In this document: positions 49,300 through 57,686 of the stretch, piece by piece | Layout of the letters: every line of letters starts with the position of its first letter | Numbering within the stretch: position 1 is the first letter of the stretch | From: Streptomyces sp. NBC_00273 | GTDB lineage: Bacteria; Actinomycetota; Actinomycetes; Streptomycetales; Streptomycetaceae | Assembly (NCBI RefSeq): GCF_036178145.1 | Contig: NZ_CP108067.1 | Location: forward strand, 1,674,001-1,738,000 | Direction: 5' to 3' | DNA length: 64,000 nucleotides | Notes under the pieces: model-generated | The model's database searches: none | What the model saw: only the letters and a program-made list of their open reading frames with translations | Told to the model about the DNA's origin: nothing | Translations under genes and position numbers: made by a program

Positions 49300-50748
49300 A
49301 TGCACACCACGCTCCACCTGCTGGCAGAGGCACCACCTCAGATGCTGCCGGCCCGCTCGCTCATGGCCTTCACCCTCGCCACGCACATCATCCTGGTGCC
49401 CATGGGCGTGGCGCTGCCGCTGATCACCCTGATCATGCACGGCTACGGCCTGCGGCGCGGCGACGCGACCGCCCTGCTGCTGGCGCGCCGCTGGTCGGCG
49501 GTCATGGCGGTGCAGTTCGCCATCGGCGTCGTCACGGGCACCGTCCTGTCCTTCGAGTTCGGCCTGTTGTGGCCGGGGCTGATGGGCCGGTGGGGCGATG
49601 TGTTCGGGATCGGCTTCGGCGTCGAGGCGTGGGCCTTCTTCCTGGAGGCCGTCCTCATCGCCATCTACCTCTACGGGTGGCGCCGGCTGCCCGCCCGTAC
49701 CCACTTCCTCCTCGGACTGCCGCTGCCGGCGACGGCCCTGCTGGGCGCGTTCGGCATCCTGGCGGCCAACTCCTGGATGAACACCCCGCGGGGCTTCTCC
49801 CTCGACTCCGAGGGCAATCCCGTCGACGTGAACGTCTGGAAGGCGATCTTCACGCCGATGTTCGGGCCGCAGTACTGGCACTTCGTCGTGGCGATGCTGC
49901 TCACCGCCGGATACGTCGTGGCCGGCGTCTACGCCGTCGGCTGGCTGCGCGGACGCCGAGACCGCTACCACCGGCTCGGCTTCACCGTTCCGTTCACGGT
50001 GGCGGCCGTGTTCACTCCCGTCCAGTTCATGCTGGGCGACGCCATCGCCCGGGCGGTGTTCCAGAAGCAGCCGGTCAAGTTCGCGGCGATGGAGATCGTC
50101 TGGAACACCGACACGCACGTCCCGGAGTACCTCTTCGGGCGCCTCCACCCCGACGGGACCGTCACCGGCGGAATCAAGATCCCGCAACTCGACTCCATCC
50201 TGGCCGGCTTCAGCCCCGACACCGAGGTGCACGGACTGACGTCCGTACCGGCGGAGAACCGGCCCACCGTCACCCAGGCCACCCTCATCCACTGGACCTT
50301 CGACATCATGGTGGGCATCGGCTCGGTGCTCCTGCTGCTCGTCGTCTGGTACGCGTTCGTCTGGTGGCGCCGCCGCCGGCTGCCCGCCTCGCCGTGGTTC
50401 TACCGCAGCGCCGCTTGCGCCGGCGTGGCCAGCGTCATCGCCGTCGAATGCGGCTGGATCACCACCGAGGTGGGCCGCCAGCCGTGGATCGTCTACGAGA
50501 ACATGCGGGTCGCCGAAGCGGTGACCGGGGCCCGCGCCGACTCCTTGTGGACCATGTTCGCCGTGGTCGTCGTCGTGTACGTCCTCATCTTCGGCTCCTT
50601 CCTGGCCGTGCTCCTGAAGATGCGCACCCGATGGCGCCTGGACGACGAACGGAGCCGTGAGACGGGCACGACCGCGACACCGGAGACCGATACCCCCTAC
50701 GGCCCCCGTTCCGCCGTCACGGCATCGACCGAGGACGGCAAGCCGTGA
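49300..50748 (+). CDS. cydA: Cytochrome bd oxidase subunit I
   Basis: A 482-residue integral membrane protein with about nine hydrophobic segments. The N-terminal heme-ligand region THIILVPMG, the GRQPW motif near residue 395 (EVGRQPWIV) and the short Q-loop (quinol-binding) are those of CydA. Together with CydB it forms a quinol oxidase of high oxygen affinity. Its stop overlaps the cydB GTG (GTGA, 50745-50748). No cydCD genes follow within the window. Confidence 0.93.
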   Translation: MHTTLHLLAEAPPQMLPARSLMAFTLATHIILVPMGVALPLITLIMHGYGLRRGDATALLLARRWSAVMAVQFAIGVVTGTVLSFEFGLLWPGLMGRWGDVFGIGFGVEAWAFFLEAVLIAIYLYGWRRLPARTHFLLGLPLPATALLGAFGILAANSWMNTPRGFSLDSEGNPVDVNVWKAIFTPMFGPQYWHFVVAMLLTAGYVVAGVYAVGWLRGRRDRYHRLGFTVPFTVAAVFTPVQFMLGDAIARAVFQKQPVKFAAMEIVWNTDTHVPEYLFGRLHPDGTVTGGIKIPQLDSILAGFSPDTEVHGLTSVPAENRPTVTQATLIHWTFDIMVGIGSVLLLLVVWYAFVWWRRRRLPASPWFYRSAACAGVASVIAVECGWITTEVGRQPWIVYENMRVAEAVTGARADSLWTMFAVVVVVYVLIFGSFLAVLLKMRTRWRLDDERSRETGTTATPETDTPYGPRSAVTASTEDGKP

Positions 50749-51791
50749 CCGCCGCCGGTGTGATCGCCGCCGTCCTGCTCCTCGCGGTGGCCGCCTACAC
50801 CTGCGCCGGCGGCACCGACTACGGGGCGGGCTTCTGGGACCTGACGGCGGGCGGCGCGGAACGCGGGAAGCGACCCCGGTGGCTCATCGACCACGCCATG
50901 GCCCCGGTCTGGGAAGTCAACAACGTCTGGCTCATCTTCGTCCTGGTCATCATGTGGACCGGGTTCCCGGAGTTCTTCCAGACCGTGTTCTCCGCGATGT
51001 GGCTGCCCCTGGCCCTCGCCGCCATCGGCATCGTGCTGCGCGGCGCCGGCTTCGCGCTGCGCAAGCCGACCCGCAAGATCGCCGGACGGCGCGTCTACGG
51101 CGCCGTGTTCGCGGTCTCCTCGCTCCTGACCCCGTTCTTCCTCGGTGCCGCCGCCGGCGGGATCGCCTCGGGGCGCGTGGGGCCGGGCACCGAGCCGACG
51201 GCGCACGCCTGGTTCAACCCGACCTCCGTCTTCTTCGGCCTGCTGGCCGTCGTCGGCACGGCGCTGCTCGGAGCGGTGTTCCTGGCCGCGGACGCCGTCC
51301 GATACGAAGCCCCCGACCTGCACGCCTACTTCCGGCGGCGGGCACTGGCCACCCTCGGCGCCTTCGCCGTGCTGGGGGCGGTCACCCTGATCGTGGCCCA
51401 TGCCGACGCCCCCCACCTGTGGCACGGCCTCACCCACGGCGCCGGGCTCGTCCTCATCATCGTGGCCGTGCTGGCCACCGTCGTCACGGCATGGCTGCTG
51501 CTGCGCACCTCCGGGGCGTGGTCCCGGCCGGCGGCCGTCGTCCTCATGGCCTCGTCCGTGATCGCGTGGGGCGCGGCGCAGCGCCCGTACCTCATCCCCG
51601 GCCGGCTGACGGTGGCCGAGGCGGCGGGGGCGCCCAGCACCCTGCACTGGCTGATCATCGTGACGGTGGTGGCCGCGGTCCTGGTCTTCCCCGCCGTGGC
51701 CTTCCTGTACCGGCTCGACACCCGCGGCGACCTGGAACCCCTCACCGATGCCGACCTGCGCCGCGGCGGCGACCCGGAACCCGGGGCCTGA
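50745..51791 (+). CDS. cydB: Cytochrome bd oxidase subunit II
   Basis: A 348-residue membrane protein with about eight hydrophobic segments and the CydB signature GTDYGAGFWDL near the N-terminus, then APVWEVNNVWLIF. It is the partner of CydA and coupled to it by overlap. It is followed by an acetyltransferase gene, not by cydCD. Confidence 0.93.
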   Translation: MTAAGVIAAVLLLAVAAYTCAGGTDYGAGFWDLTAGGAERGKRPRWLIDHAMAPVWEVNNVWLIFVLVIMWTGFPEFFQTVFSAMWLPLALAAIGIVLRGAGFALRKPTRKIAGRRVYGAVFAVSSLLTPFFLGAAAGGIASGRVGPGTEPTAHAWFNPTSVFFGLLAVVGTALLGAVFLAADAVRYEAPDLHAYFRRRALATLGAFAVLGAVTLIVAHADAPHLWHGLTHGAGLVLIIVAVLATVVTAWLLLRTSGAWSRPAAVVLMASSVIAWGAAQRPYLIPGRLTVAEAAGAPSTLHWLIIVTVVAAVLVFPAVAFLYRLDTRGDLEPLTDADLRRGGDPEPGA

Positions 51792-51886
51792 CGGAGCCCG
51801 TCGACCGTCCCCAGAACACCGGAACCCCGTACGGCACGCGCAGAATGGAGCTCCCGCCAGCCGTCACCGCACCGAAAGCGACCGCC

Positions 51887-52531
51887 GTGAACCGTCTTCC
51901 CGCGGATCCGACCGTGCTCCACCCGTTTCCGGACCAGCCGCGCGTGGTGCTGCTGAAGCCACTGCTGACGTCACCGCTGATCGAGGCGGGTGAGTACTCG
52001 TACTACGACGACCCGGAGGATCCGACCGCGTTCGAGACCAGGAACGTCCTCTACCACTACGGGCCGGAGAGGCTGGTCATCGGGAAGTTCTGCGCGCTGG
52101 GCACCGGGGTCCGGTTCATCATGAACGGGGCCAACCACCGGATGGACGGCCCCTCCACGTTCCCCTTCCCCATCATGGGCGGTTCCTGGGCCGAGCACTT
52201 CGACCTGCTGACCGACCTGCCCGGCAGGGGGGACACCGTCGTCGGCAACGACGTCTGGTTCGGCTACGGCACGACGGTCATGCCCGGAGTGCGCATCGGG
52301 CACGGCGCCGTCATCGCCTCGGGTGCCGTCGTGGTCGACGACGTCCCCGACTACGCCGTCGTCGGCGGCAACCCGGCCGGACTCATCCGCACCCGCTACT
52401 CCGACGACGACATCGCCCGCCTGCTGTCGATCGCCTGGTGGGACTGGCCGGCAGCGCACCTGACCGCGCACATCCGGACCGTCATGTCGGGCACCGTCCA
52501 CGACCTGGAGAAGGCCGCACCCCGAGCGTGA
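51887..52531 (+). CDS. CatB/Vat-type hexapeptide acetyltransferase
   Basis: A 214-residue left-handed beta-helix acetyltransferase of the xenobiotic (Vat/CatB) type. The family's typical opening is LLKPLLTSPLIEAGEYSYYD. Hexapeptide repeats include VGNDVWFGYGTTVMPG and VRIGHGAVIASGAVV, and the catalytic His lies in NGANHRMDG. It may O-acetylate chloramphenicol- or streptogramin-like compounds or an unknown acceptor. The start is taken at GTG 51887, close to family starts, since neither this nor ATG 51845 has a good ribosome site. Confidence 0.82.
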   Translation: MNRLPADPTVLHPFPDQPRVVLLKPLLTSPLIEAGEYSYYDDPEDPTAFETRNVLYHYGPERLVIGKFCALGTGVRFIMNGANHRMDGPSTFPFPIMGGSWAEHFDLLTDLPGRGDTVVGNDVWFGYGTTVMPGVRIGHGAVIASGAVVVDDVPDYAVVGGNPAGLIRTRYSDDDIARLLSIAWWDWPAAHLTAHIRTVMSGTVHDLEKAAPRA

Positions 52532-52539
52532 GCGGACGG

Positions 52540-52817
52540 GGCGTACGACGTCGTCGAAGGACTCGGCGAACGCGTGCGGAGACCGTGCCAGTTCCGGCAG
52601 TACCCGGTCCGCTGCGTCGCGCCGCCGAGGCCGGGTGCCAGGGCTGAGTGCCGCCCGGTCGAGGACGGGTTCGCCCGGCTCCGTGCCGTCCTGCCACATC
52701 CGGGCCCGAGCATCGACATCGGCTGACAGGTAGCAGACCAGGAGTGCTGCCAGATGCCGCGGCGTATCGGAGGCGGGCCCAAGGGCACGGAACAGTGCGG
52801 ACCGGCGAACGACCCAA
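52540..52817 (-). pseudogene. Truncated coding remnant beside a mobile-element end
   Basis: The minus strand carries a coherent coding fragment with plausible codon use: SALFRALGPASDTPRHLAAL, then LVCYLSADVDARARMWQDG and later LPELARSPHAFAESFDD. It has no start, and its upstream part stops abruptly at the 16-nt element end (52818-52833). Its other side runs into the acetyltransferase gene without a natural stop. It is a remnant of an unrecognised gene, cut by an insertion or deletion. Confidence 0.5.
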
Positions 52818-52833
52818 TGACGACAGGGCCTAG
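52818..52833. mobile_element. Solitary end of the foldback/IS element family
   Basis: TGACGACAGGGCCTAG is identical to the right end of the 170-bp element (31322-31337). No partner end is seen in the neighbourhood, so this is a leftover of a deletion. The last bases supply the TAG stop codon of the methyltransferase gene. Confidence 0.6.
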
Positions 52834-53651
52834 CGCAGGCGGGCCGTGGCCACGTGGATGTTGAAGGCGCAGGGGACGTGCCCGTCCGATGTCGTCATGG
52901 CCCTCACCTCGGCGAGGAAGGCTCGGCGCAGACGCTCCACCGTCGCCCGATCGAGCGGGCCGAGATCGTAGAGACCGGACACGGCGGTCCATACCTGCTC
53001 CACCGGTCCGCTCAGGTCGAGGGGAACGGTCTCCCAGTCGACCGCCGTGAAGCCTGCCGGTCCGAGGACTTCGTCGAGCCCTTCGCGGCTGCGTGCCCTC
53101 CGGTCCCCCAACGCCGGGATGCGCTGTGCGGCCGGTGCCTCCTCGATCGTGGCCCGCAGCAATGCGAGGAACCGTTCATAAGCCTCTCCGCCCACGGCCC
53201 CACCCCCCACTACGCATGCCAGAACCCCTCCCGGAGACAGCACGCGCGCAACTTCGGCCACGACGTGCTCGATCTCGCCCATCAACATCAGCGCCATGTG
53301 GGAAACGCACGCGTCGAAGCTGTCGTCGGCGAAGGGAAGCTCTTGGGCCCGGCCTTCCTCCAACTTCGCTGCGGACAGCGCCGGTCGACGTCGTGCCAGG
53401 GCCAGGGAGTGCGCCGACAGGTCCACCCCGGCGAGTTCCCTCCCGCCCTTTCGGGCCAGTAACTCGAGCAGGTGGCCGTCGCCGCAGCCGAGATCCAGCA
53501 CGCGCGTGCTTCCGGTCACCCGATCGCACAGGATCTCGTAGCTGGACCGGCCGTCGGGAGCGCGGCCACGCCCGAGCGCTTCCGCGGTCACTGCCGGGTA
53601 CTCCGCGTGGAACGCCTGGAGGAATGCTTCTTGCGATGCAGTAGTCGTCAC
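52830..53651 (-). CDS. SAM-dependent class I methyltransferase
   Basis: A 273-residue methyltransferase with SAM motif LDLGCGDGHLLELL near residue 52, followed by AGVDLSAHSL and LPFADDSFDACVSHM, as in Methyltransf_11 proteins. The C-terminal lobe (VEQVWTAVSGLYDLGPLD) is small. The acceptor is unknown. The start is GTG 53651. Its TAG stop lies in the CTAG of the solitary mobile-element end, so the original 3' end may have been altered. Confidence 0.85.
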   Translation of the reverse strand: MTTTASQEAFLQAFHAEYPAVTAEALGRGRAPDGRSSYEILCDRVTGSTRVLDLGCGDGHLLELLARKGGRELAGVDLSAHSLALARRRPALSAAKLEEGRAQELPFADDSFDACVSHMALMLMGEIEHVVAEVARVLSPGGVLACVVGGGAVGGEAYERFLALLRATIEEAPAAQRIPALGDRRARSREGLDEVLGPAGFTAVDWETVPLDLSGPVEQVWTAVSGLYDLGPLDRATVERLRRAFLAEVRAMTTSDGHVPCAFNIHVATARLR

Positions 53652-53672
53652 GTGCCCAACCTACGGGCACCC

Positions 53673-55517
53673 CTACCGGATGGGGCCCCGGTTCAGGGCC
53701 GCGTCGAGCGTGATCGCCGCGTCGATGAGGGCGAGGTGGGTGAACGCCTGCGGGAAGTTGCCCAGTTGGCGCCCGGTCAGGTCGATCTCCTCGGAGTACA
53801 GGCCCAGGTGGTTTGCATAGCCCAGCATCTTCTCCAGGACGAGGCGGGCCTGGTCGATCCGGCCGGCCCGGGCGAGTGCGTCGACGTACATGAAGGTGCA
53901 CAGCGAGAAGGTGCCCTCGGAGCCGCGCAGGCCGTCCGGAGACGCTTCGGGGTTGTAGCGGTACACCAGGCTGTCGCTGACCAGTTCCTGCTCCATCGCG
54001 TCGAGGGTGGAGGCCCACATCGGGTCCTGGGGGGTGAGGAAGCCGACGGTCGGCATGCGCAGGAGGGACGAGTCGAGCACCTCGCTGCCGTAGTGCTGGA
54101 CGAAGGCGCCGCGGCCCTCGTTCCACCCCTTCTCCATGACCTGTTGGAAGATCCGGTCCCGGGTGGAGTTCCAGCGCTGCATGGGCGCGGGACGGCCGCC
54201 GGCCGCGGCGAGCCGCAGCGCGCGGTCGAAGGCCACCCATGACATCACCCGGCCGTAGGTGAAGTCCTTGGCCCCGCCGCGGGTCTCCCACAGGCCCTCG
54301 TCGGCCTGGTCCCAGTGGTCGGCCAGCCAGTCCAGGACGTGGACCATGCCGGTCCATCCGTGGTAGCCGAGGTGGATGTCGTGTCCGTGCGCGAAGGAGA
54401 TGCTGTCCAGCGCCTCGCCGTAGATGTCCATCTGGAGCTGGGTGGCGGCCCCGTTGCCGATGCGGACGGGGGCCGAGCGTTCGTAGCCCTCCCAGTGGTC
54501 CAGGGTCTCCTCCTTCAGGTCGGAGGAGCCGTCGACCGCGTACATGATGTTCAGCGGTCCCGATTCGCTCTCGCCGCCCGCCCGTTCCTTGATGCGGTCG
54601 TCGAGCCACCCGATGAAGGCCTTCGCCTCTTCCGTGAAGCCCATGCCGAGCAGGGCGTACACGGAGAACGAGGCGTCCCGGATCCACGTGTAGCGGTAGT
54701 CCCAGTTGCGCTCGCCGCCGAGCTGCTCGGGCAGTCCCGCGGTGGGGGCGGCGACGACGGCGCCGGTGGGGGCGTAGGTCATCAGCTTCAAGGTCACGGC
54801 GGAGCGCTCCACCGCCTCGCGCCAGCGGCCGGTGTAGCGGGAGGTGCTCAGCCAGGTCCGCCAGTAGCCGATGGTGGCCTGGAAGAGCTCCTCGTACTCG
54901 GTGAGACGGACCTGCCGGGGCGGCCCGTCGGCGGCCGACTCCAGGATCAGGCCGCGCTGTTGCCCCGCCGTGAGGCGCAGGGTGAGGTGCAGGTCGCGCT
55001 CGCCGGCGCTCAGGAGTTGACCCAGCCGCTCGTCCTCCGGTTCCCGGATGGTGTGCACGGTCAGGGTGGCGCCGTCGGCGGTGAACACCGCCCCGTTCTG
55101 CGTGAGGTTCAGGTCGTGCGACTTGCGCCCGTAGTCGAACCGGGGCGCGATGTCGACGTCGAAGGTCATGCTGCCGCGCACGCAGCGGACCATGCGGACG
55201 AGTCGGTGCCGGGGCGTGATCGTGGTGCCGGTCAGGGGCATGAAGTCGACCACCTCGCCGGCGCCGGCCTCGGTCATGAAGCGGGTCACCAGCACCGCGG
55301 TGTCGGGCAGGTACAACTGCTTGGTCGCGTACGTCGCGTGGGCCGGGCGGACCGTGCAGTGGCCGCCCTTGTCCTTGTCCAGCAGGGCTCCGAACACGCT
55401 GGGCGAGTCGAAGCGCGGGCAGCAGAACCAGTCGACCACCCCGTCGGAGGTGACCAGCGCCGCGGTCTGCAGATCGCCTATCAGGCCGTGGTTCTCGATC
55501 AGCGGGTACTCGTCCAT
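53673..55517 (-). CDS. Glycoside hydrolase family 15 protein
   Basis: A 614-residue GH15-type protein (glucoamylase/trehalase group). An N-terminal beta-sandwich (residues about 1-220, IENHGLIGDLQTAALVTSDG) precedes an (alpha/alpha)6 barrel with the typical GGERNWDYRYTWIRDASFS. Near the C-terminus, LGLYSEEIDLTG contains the likely catalytic base. No signal peptide is seen, so the substrate is intracellular, perhaps trehalose or maltooligosaccharides. ATG 55517 follows GGAAGGGA. It diverges from a TetR gene. Confidence 0.9.
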   Translation of the reverse strand: MDEYPLIENHGLIGDLQTAALVTSDGVVDWFCCPRFDSPSVFGALLDKDKGGHCTVRPAHATYATKQLYLPDTAVLVTRFMTEAGAGEVVDFMPLTGTTITPRHRLVRMVRCVRGSMTFDVDIAPRFDYGRKSHDLNLTQNGAVFTADGATLTVHTIREPEDERLGQLLSAGERDLHLTLRLTAGQQRGLILESAADGPPRQVRLTEYEELFQATIGYWRTWLSTSRYTGRWREAVERSAVTLKLMTYAPTGAVVAAPTAGLPEQLGGERNWDYRYTWIRDASFSVYALLGMGFTEEAKAFIGWLDDRIKERAGGESESGPLNIMYAVDGSSDLKEETLDHWEGYERSAPVRIGNGAATQLQMDIYGEALDSISFAHGHDIHLGYHGWTGMVHVLDWLADHWDQADEGLWETRGGAKDFTYGRVMSWVAFDRALRLAAAGGRPAPMQRWNSTRDRIFQQVMEKGWNEGRGAFVQHYGSEVLDSSLLRMPTVGFLTPQDPMWASTLDAMEQELVSDSLVYRYNPEASPDGLRGSEGTFSLCTFMYVDALARAGRIDQARLVLEKMLGYANHLGLYSEEIDLTGRQLGNFPQAFTHLALIDAAITLDAALNRGPIR

Positions 55518-55655
55518 CAGGGCGTCCCTTCCGGAATGCGTCGCCGCCCGGCTCTCGGCCCCCCGAACCAGCGTATGCCGGGCCCGCTGCACCGTCCCGC
55601 CGAGCCGGACCCCACGACGTACGTCACTCGTACGGCGCAGATCCCATAAGGAAGG

Positions 55656-55684
55656 TTGATTTGCCTATAGCTTTTAGGTAAATA
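55656..55684 (+). promoter_or_regulatory. AT-rich promoter with palindromic operator for the TetR gene
   Basis: ATTTGCCTA (55659-55667) is mirrored by TAGGTAAAT (55675-55683), 8 of 9 matching. TTGATT at 55656-55661 lies 17 bp before TAAATA at 55679-55684, a plausible promoter overlapped by the palindrome. Self-repression by the TetR product is inferred. Confidence 0.55.
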
Positions 55685-55722
55685 CATAATGGCTGTCGTC
55701 AGATCGAGGGAAGGTGAAGGTC

Positions 55723-56292
55723 ATGGTGAGGGTGGGACTGACCCCGGAGCGGCTGACCCTGGCGGGGGCCGAGATGGCCGACGAGGCCGGATTCGACCAG
55801 GTGACCCTTTCGGCGCTCGCCCGGCGGTTCGACGTCAAGGTCGCGAGCCTGTACTCGCACCTGAAGAGCTCCCACGAGCTCAAGACCAGGATCGCCCTGC
55901 TCGCGCTGGAGGAACTGGCCGACCTGGTCGCCGCCGCCGTGGCCGGCCGTGCGGGCAAGGACGCCCTGATCGCCTTCGCGAACGCCTACCGCGACTACGC
56001 GCGGGCGCATCCCGGGCGCTACGACGCCGCCCGGCTCAGGCTCGACCCGCAGACGGCTGCCGCCAGCGCAGGGGTGCGGCACGCTCAGATGACGCGGGCG
56101 ATCCTGCGCGGCTACGACCTGGCGGAGCCGGACCAGACGCACGCGGTCCGCATGTTGGGCAGCGTGTTCCACGGCTACGTCAGCCTGGAGGCAGCCGGCG
56201 GCTTCAGCCACACGGCCGTCGACTCGCAGGAGTCCTGGGCCTGGACCCTGGAATCGCTCGACGCCATGCTGCGGCACCGGAACACCCCTTGA
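55723..56292 (+). CDS. TetR family regulator
   Basis: A 189-residue regulator. Helix-turn-helix at about residues 15-50 (DQVTLSALARRFDVKVASLY, then SHLKSSHELK); the C-terminal part fits the TetR_C WHG subgroup (FHGYVSLEAAGGF). The start is ATG 55723, with GGGAAGG 8 nt upstream; a GTG at 55714 is also in frame. A palindrome precedes it. It is followed at 107 bp by an SGNH hydrolase gene in the same direction, which may be its target. Confidence 0.88.
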   Translation: MVRVGLTPERLTLAGAEMADEAGFDQVTLSALARRFDVKVASLYSHLKSSHELKTRIALLALEELADLVAAAVAGRAGKDALIAFANAYRDYARAHPGRYDAARLRLDPQTAAASAGVRHAQMTRAILRGYDLAEPDQTHAVRMLGSVFHGYVSLEAAGGFSHTAVDSQESWAWTLESLDAMLRHRNTP

Positions 56293-56398
56293 GCAGCGGC
56301 GCCCCGCGCGCCGCCCAGGACCCACTCCCGCACCTACGTGCCGTACCCGTGTCCCGTACCTATGTCCCCCCCTACACCCGGATCAGCAGGCTGAGGCA

Positions 56399-57577
56399 AT
56401 GAGCAGCGAACAGGGCTGGATCACCACACCCGTCACCGCGGACATCCTGCGCGGGCACCTCGACGTGGAGCGGACCGCGCGCGGTCTGCTGCCGCACCGA
56501 CTGCCTGCCCGGGCGCGGCAGCAGATCCCCGACGACCTGCTGGCCGTGGCCGAGGCCCAACCCTCCGGCGTACGACTGGCCTTCCGCACCCGGTCCACCG
56601 TCATCGAGCTCGACACGCTGCCCACCAAGCGGGTCTACAAGGGGTTCCCGCCCCCGCCGGACGGCGTGTACGACCTGCTGGTGGACGGCCGCCTCACCGC
56701 CCGGGCCACGGTGGCCGGCGGCAACGTCCGTACGGTCACCGACATGGTCAGCCAGACCGCGGAGCTGACCGAAGGGCCCGCGGGGACCGCCCGGTTCGCC
56801 GGTCTCCCGGCGGGTGACAAGGACATCGAGATCTGGCTTCCGCACACGGAGGTCACCGAGTTGATCGCCCTGCGCACCGAAGCCCCCGTCGAGCCGGCGC
56901 GCAGCAGCGGGCGCAGGGTGTGGCTGCACCACGGCAGTTCCATCAGCCACGGGTCGAACGCCGTCCGCCCGAGCGCCATCTGGCCCGCCCTGGCCGCTGC
57001 CCGGGGCGGAGTGGAGCTGGTCAACATGGGGTTCGGCGGGAGCGCGCTACTGGACCCGTTCACGGCGCGTGCGATGCGGGACACCCCCGCGGACCTGATC
57101 AGCCTCAAGATCGGCATCAATGTCGTCAACGGTGACACGATGCGCCTGCGCGCCTTCGTCCCCGCCGTCCACGGCTTCCTCGACACCATCCGCGAGGGCC
57201 GTCCCACGACACCGCTGCTGGTGGTCTCCCCCCTTCTGTGCCCGGTCCAGGAGGACACGCCCGGCCCGCTCGCGCCGGACTTCGACGGCGGGACCCTGCG
57301 GTTCAAGGCCACGGGCGATCCGGCCGAGCGCGCTGCCGGGCGGCTCACCCTCAACGTCATCCGCGACGCGCTCGCGGCCGTCGTGCAACAGCGGACGGCC
57401 GACGACCCGAACCTCCACCACCTCGACGGACGCGACCTGTACGGCGAGAGCGACCACGCCGAACTCCCGCTGCCGGACGCGGTCCACCCCTGCCCCGAAG
57501 GGCACCGCCGCATCGCCGAGAACTTCGCGCGGCTGGCGTTCACGGGCGACGGCCCCTTCGCCGCGACGACCGGCTGA
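56399..57577 (+). CDS. SGNH/GDSL-type hydrolase
   Basis: A 392-residue protein. The N-terminal 170 residues form a beta-rich domain. The C-terminal SGNH core has HHGSSISHG (nucleophile Ser), MGFGGSALLD (Gly), KIGINVVNG (Asn) and DAVHPCPEGH (Asp/His), the four conserved blocks. It likely de-esterifies a carbohydrate or lipid. No signal peptide is seen. The start is ATG 56399. It lies behind the TetR gene, probably under its control. Confidence 0.87.
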   Translation: MSSEQGWITTPVTADILRGHLDVERTARGLLPHRLPARARQQIPDDLLAVAEAQPSGVRLAFRTRSTVIELDTLPTKRVYKGFPPPPDGVYDLLVDGRLTARATVAGGNVRTVTDMVSQTAELTEGPAGTARFAGLPAGDKDIEIWLPHTEVTELIALRTEAPVEPARSSGRRVWLHHGSSISHGSNAVRPSAIWPALAAARGGVELVNMGFGGSALLDPFTARAMRDTPADLISLKIGINVVNGDTMRLRAFVPAVHGFLDTIREGRPTTPLLVVSPLLCPVQEDTPGPLAPDFDGGTLRFKATGDPAERAAGRLTLNVIRDALAAVVQQRTADDPNLHHLDGRDLYGESDHAELPLPDAVHPCPEGHRRIAENFARLAFTGDGPFAATTG

Positions 57578-57598
57578 CCCGCCACGGGCCGGGGCGGC

Positions 57599-57648
57599 GC
57601 CGCGAGTCGGAGCGACGCCGCGAGTCGGAGCGACGCCGCGAGTCGGAG
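57599..57648. repeat. 18-bp tandem repeat, nearly three copies
   Basis: GCCGCGAGTCGGAGCGAC occurs twice in full, with a third copy of 14 bp, between two convergent genes. Confidence 0.85.
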
Positions 57649-57686
57649 TCGGGCGTGCGTCCGGGTGCGGCCTGCGGTGTGACGGC

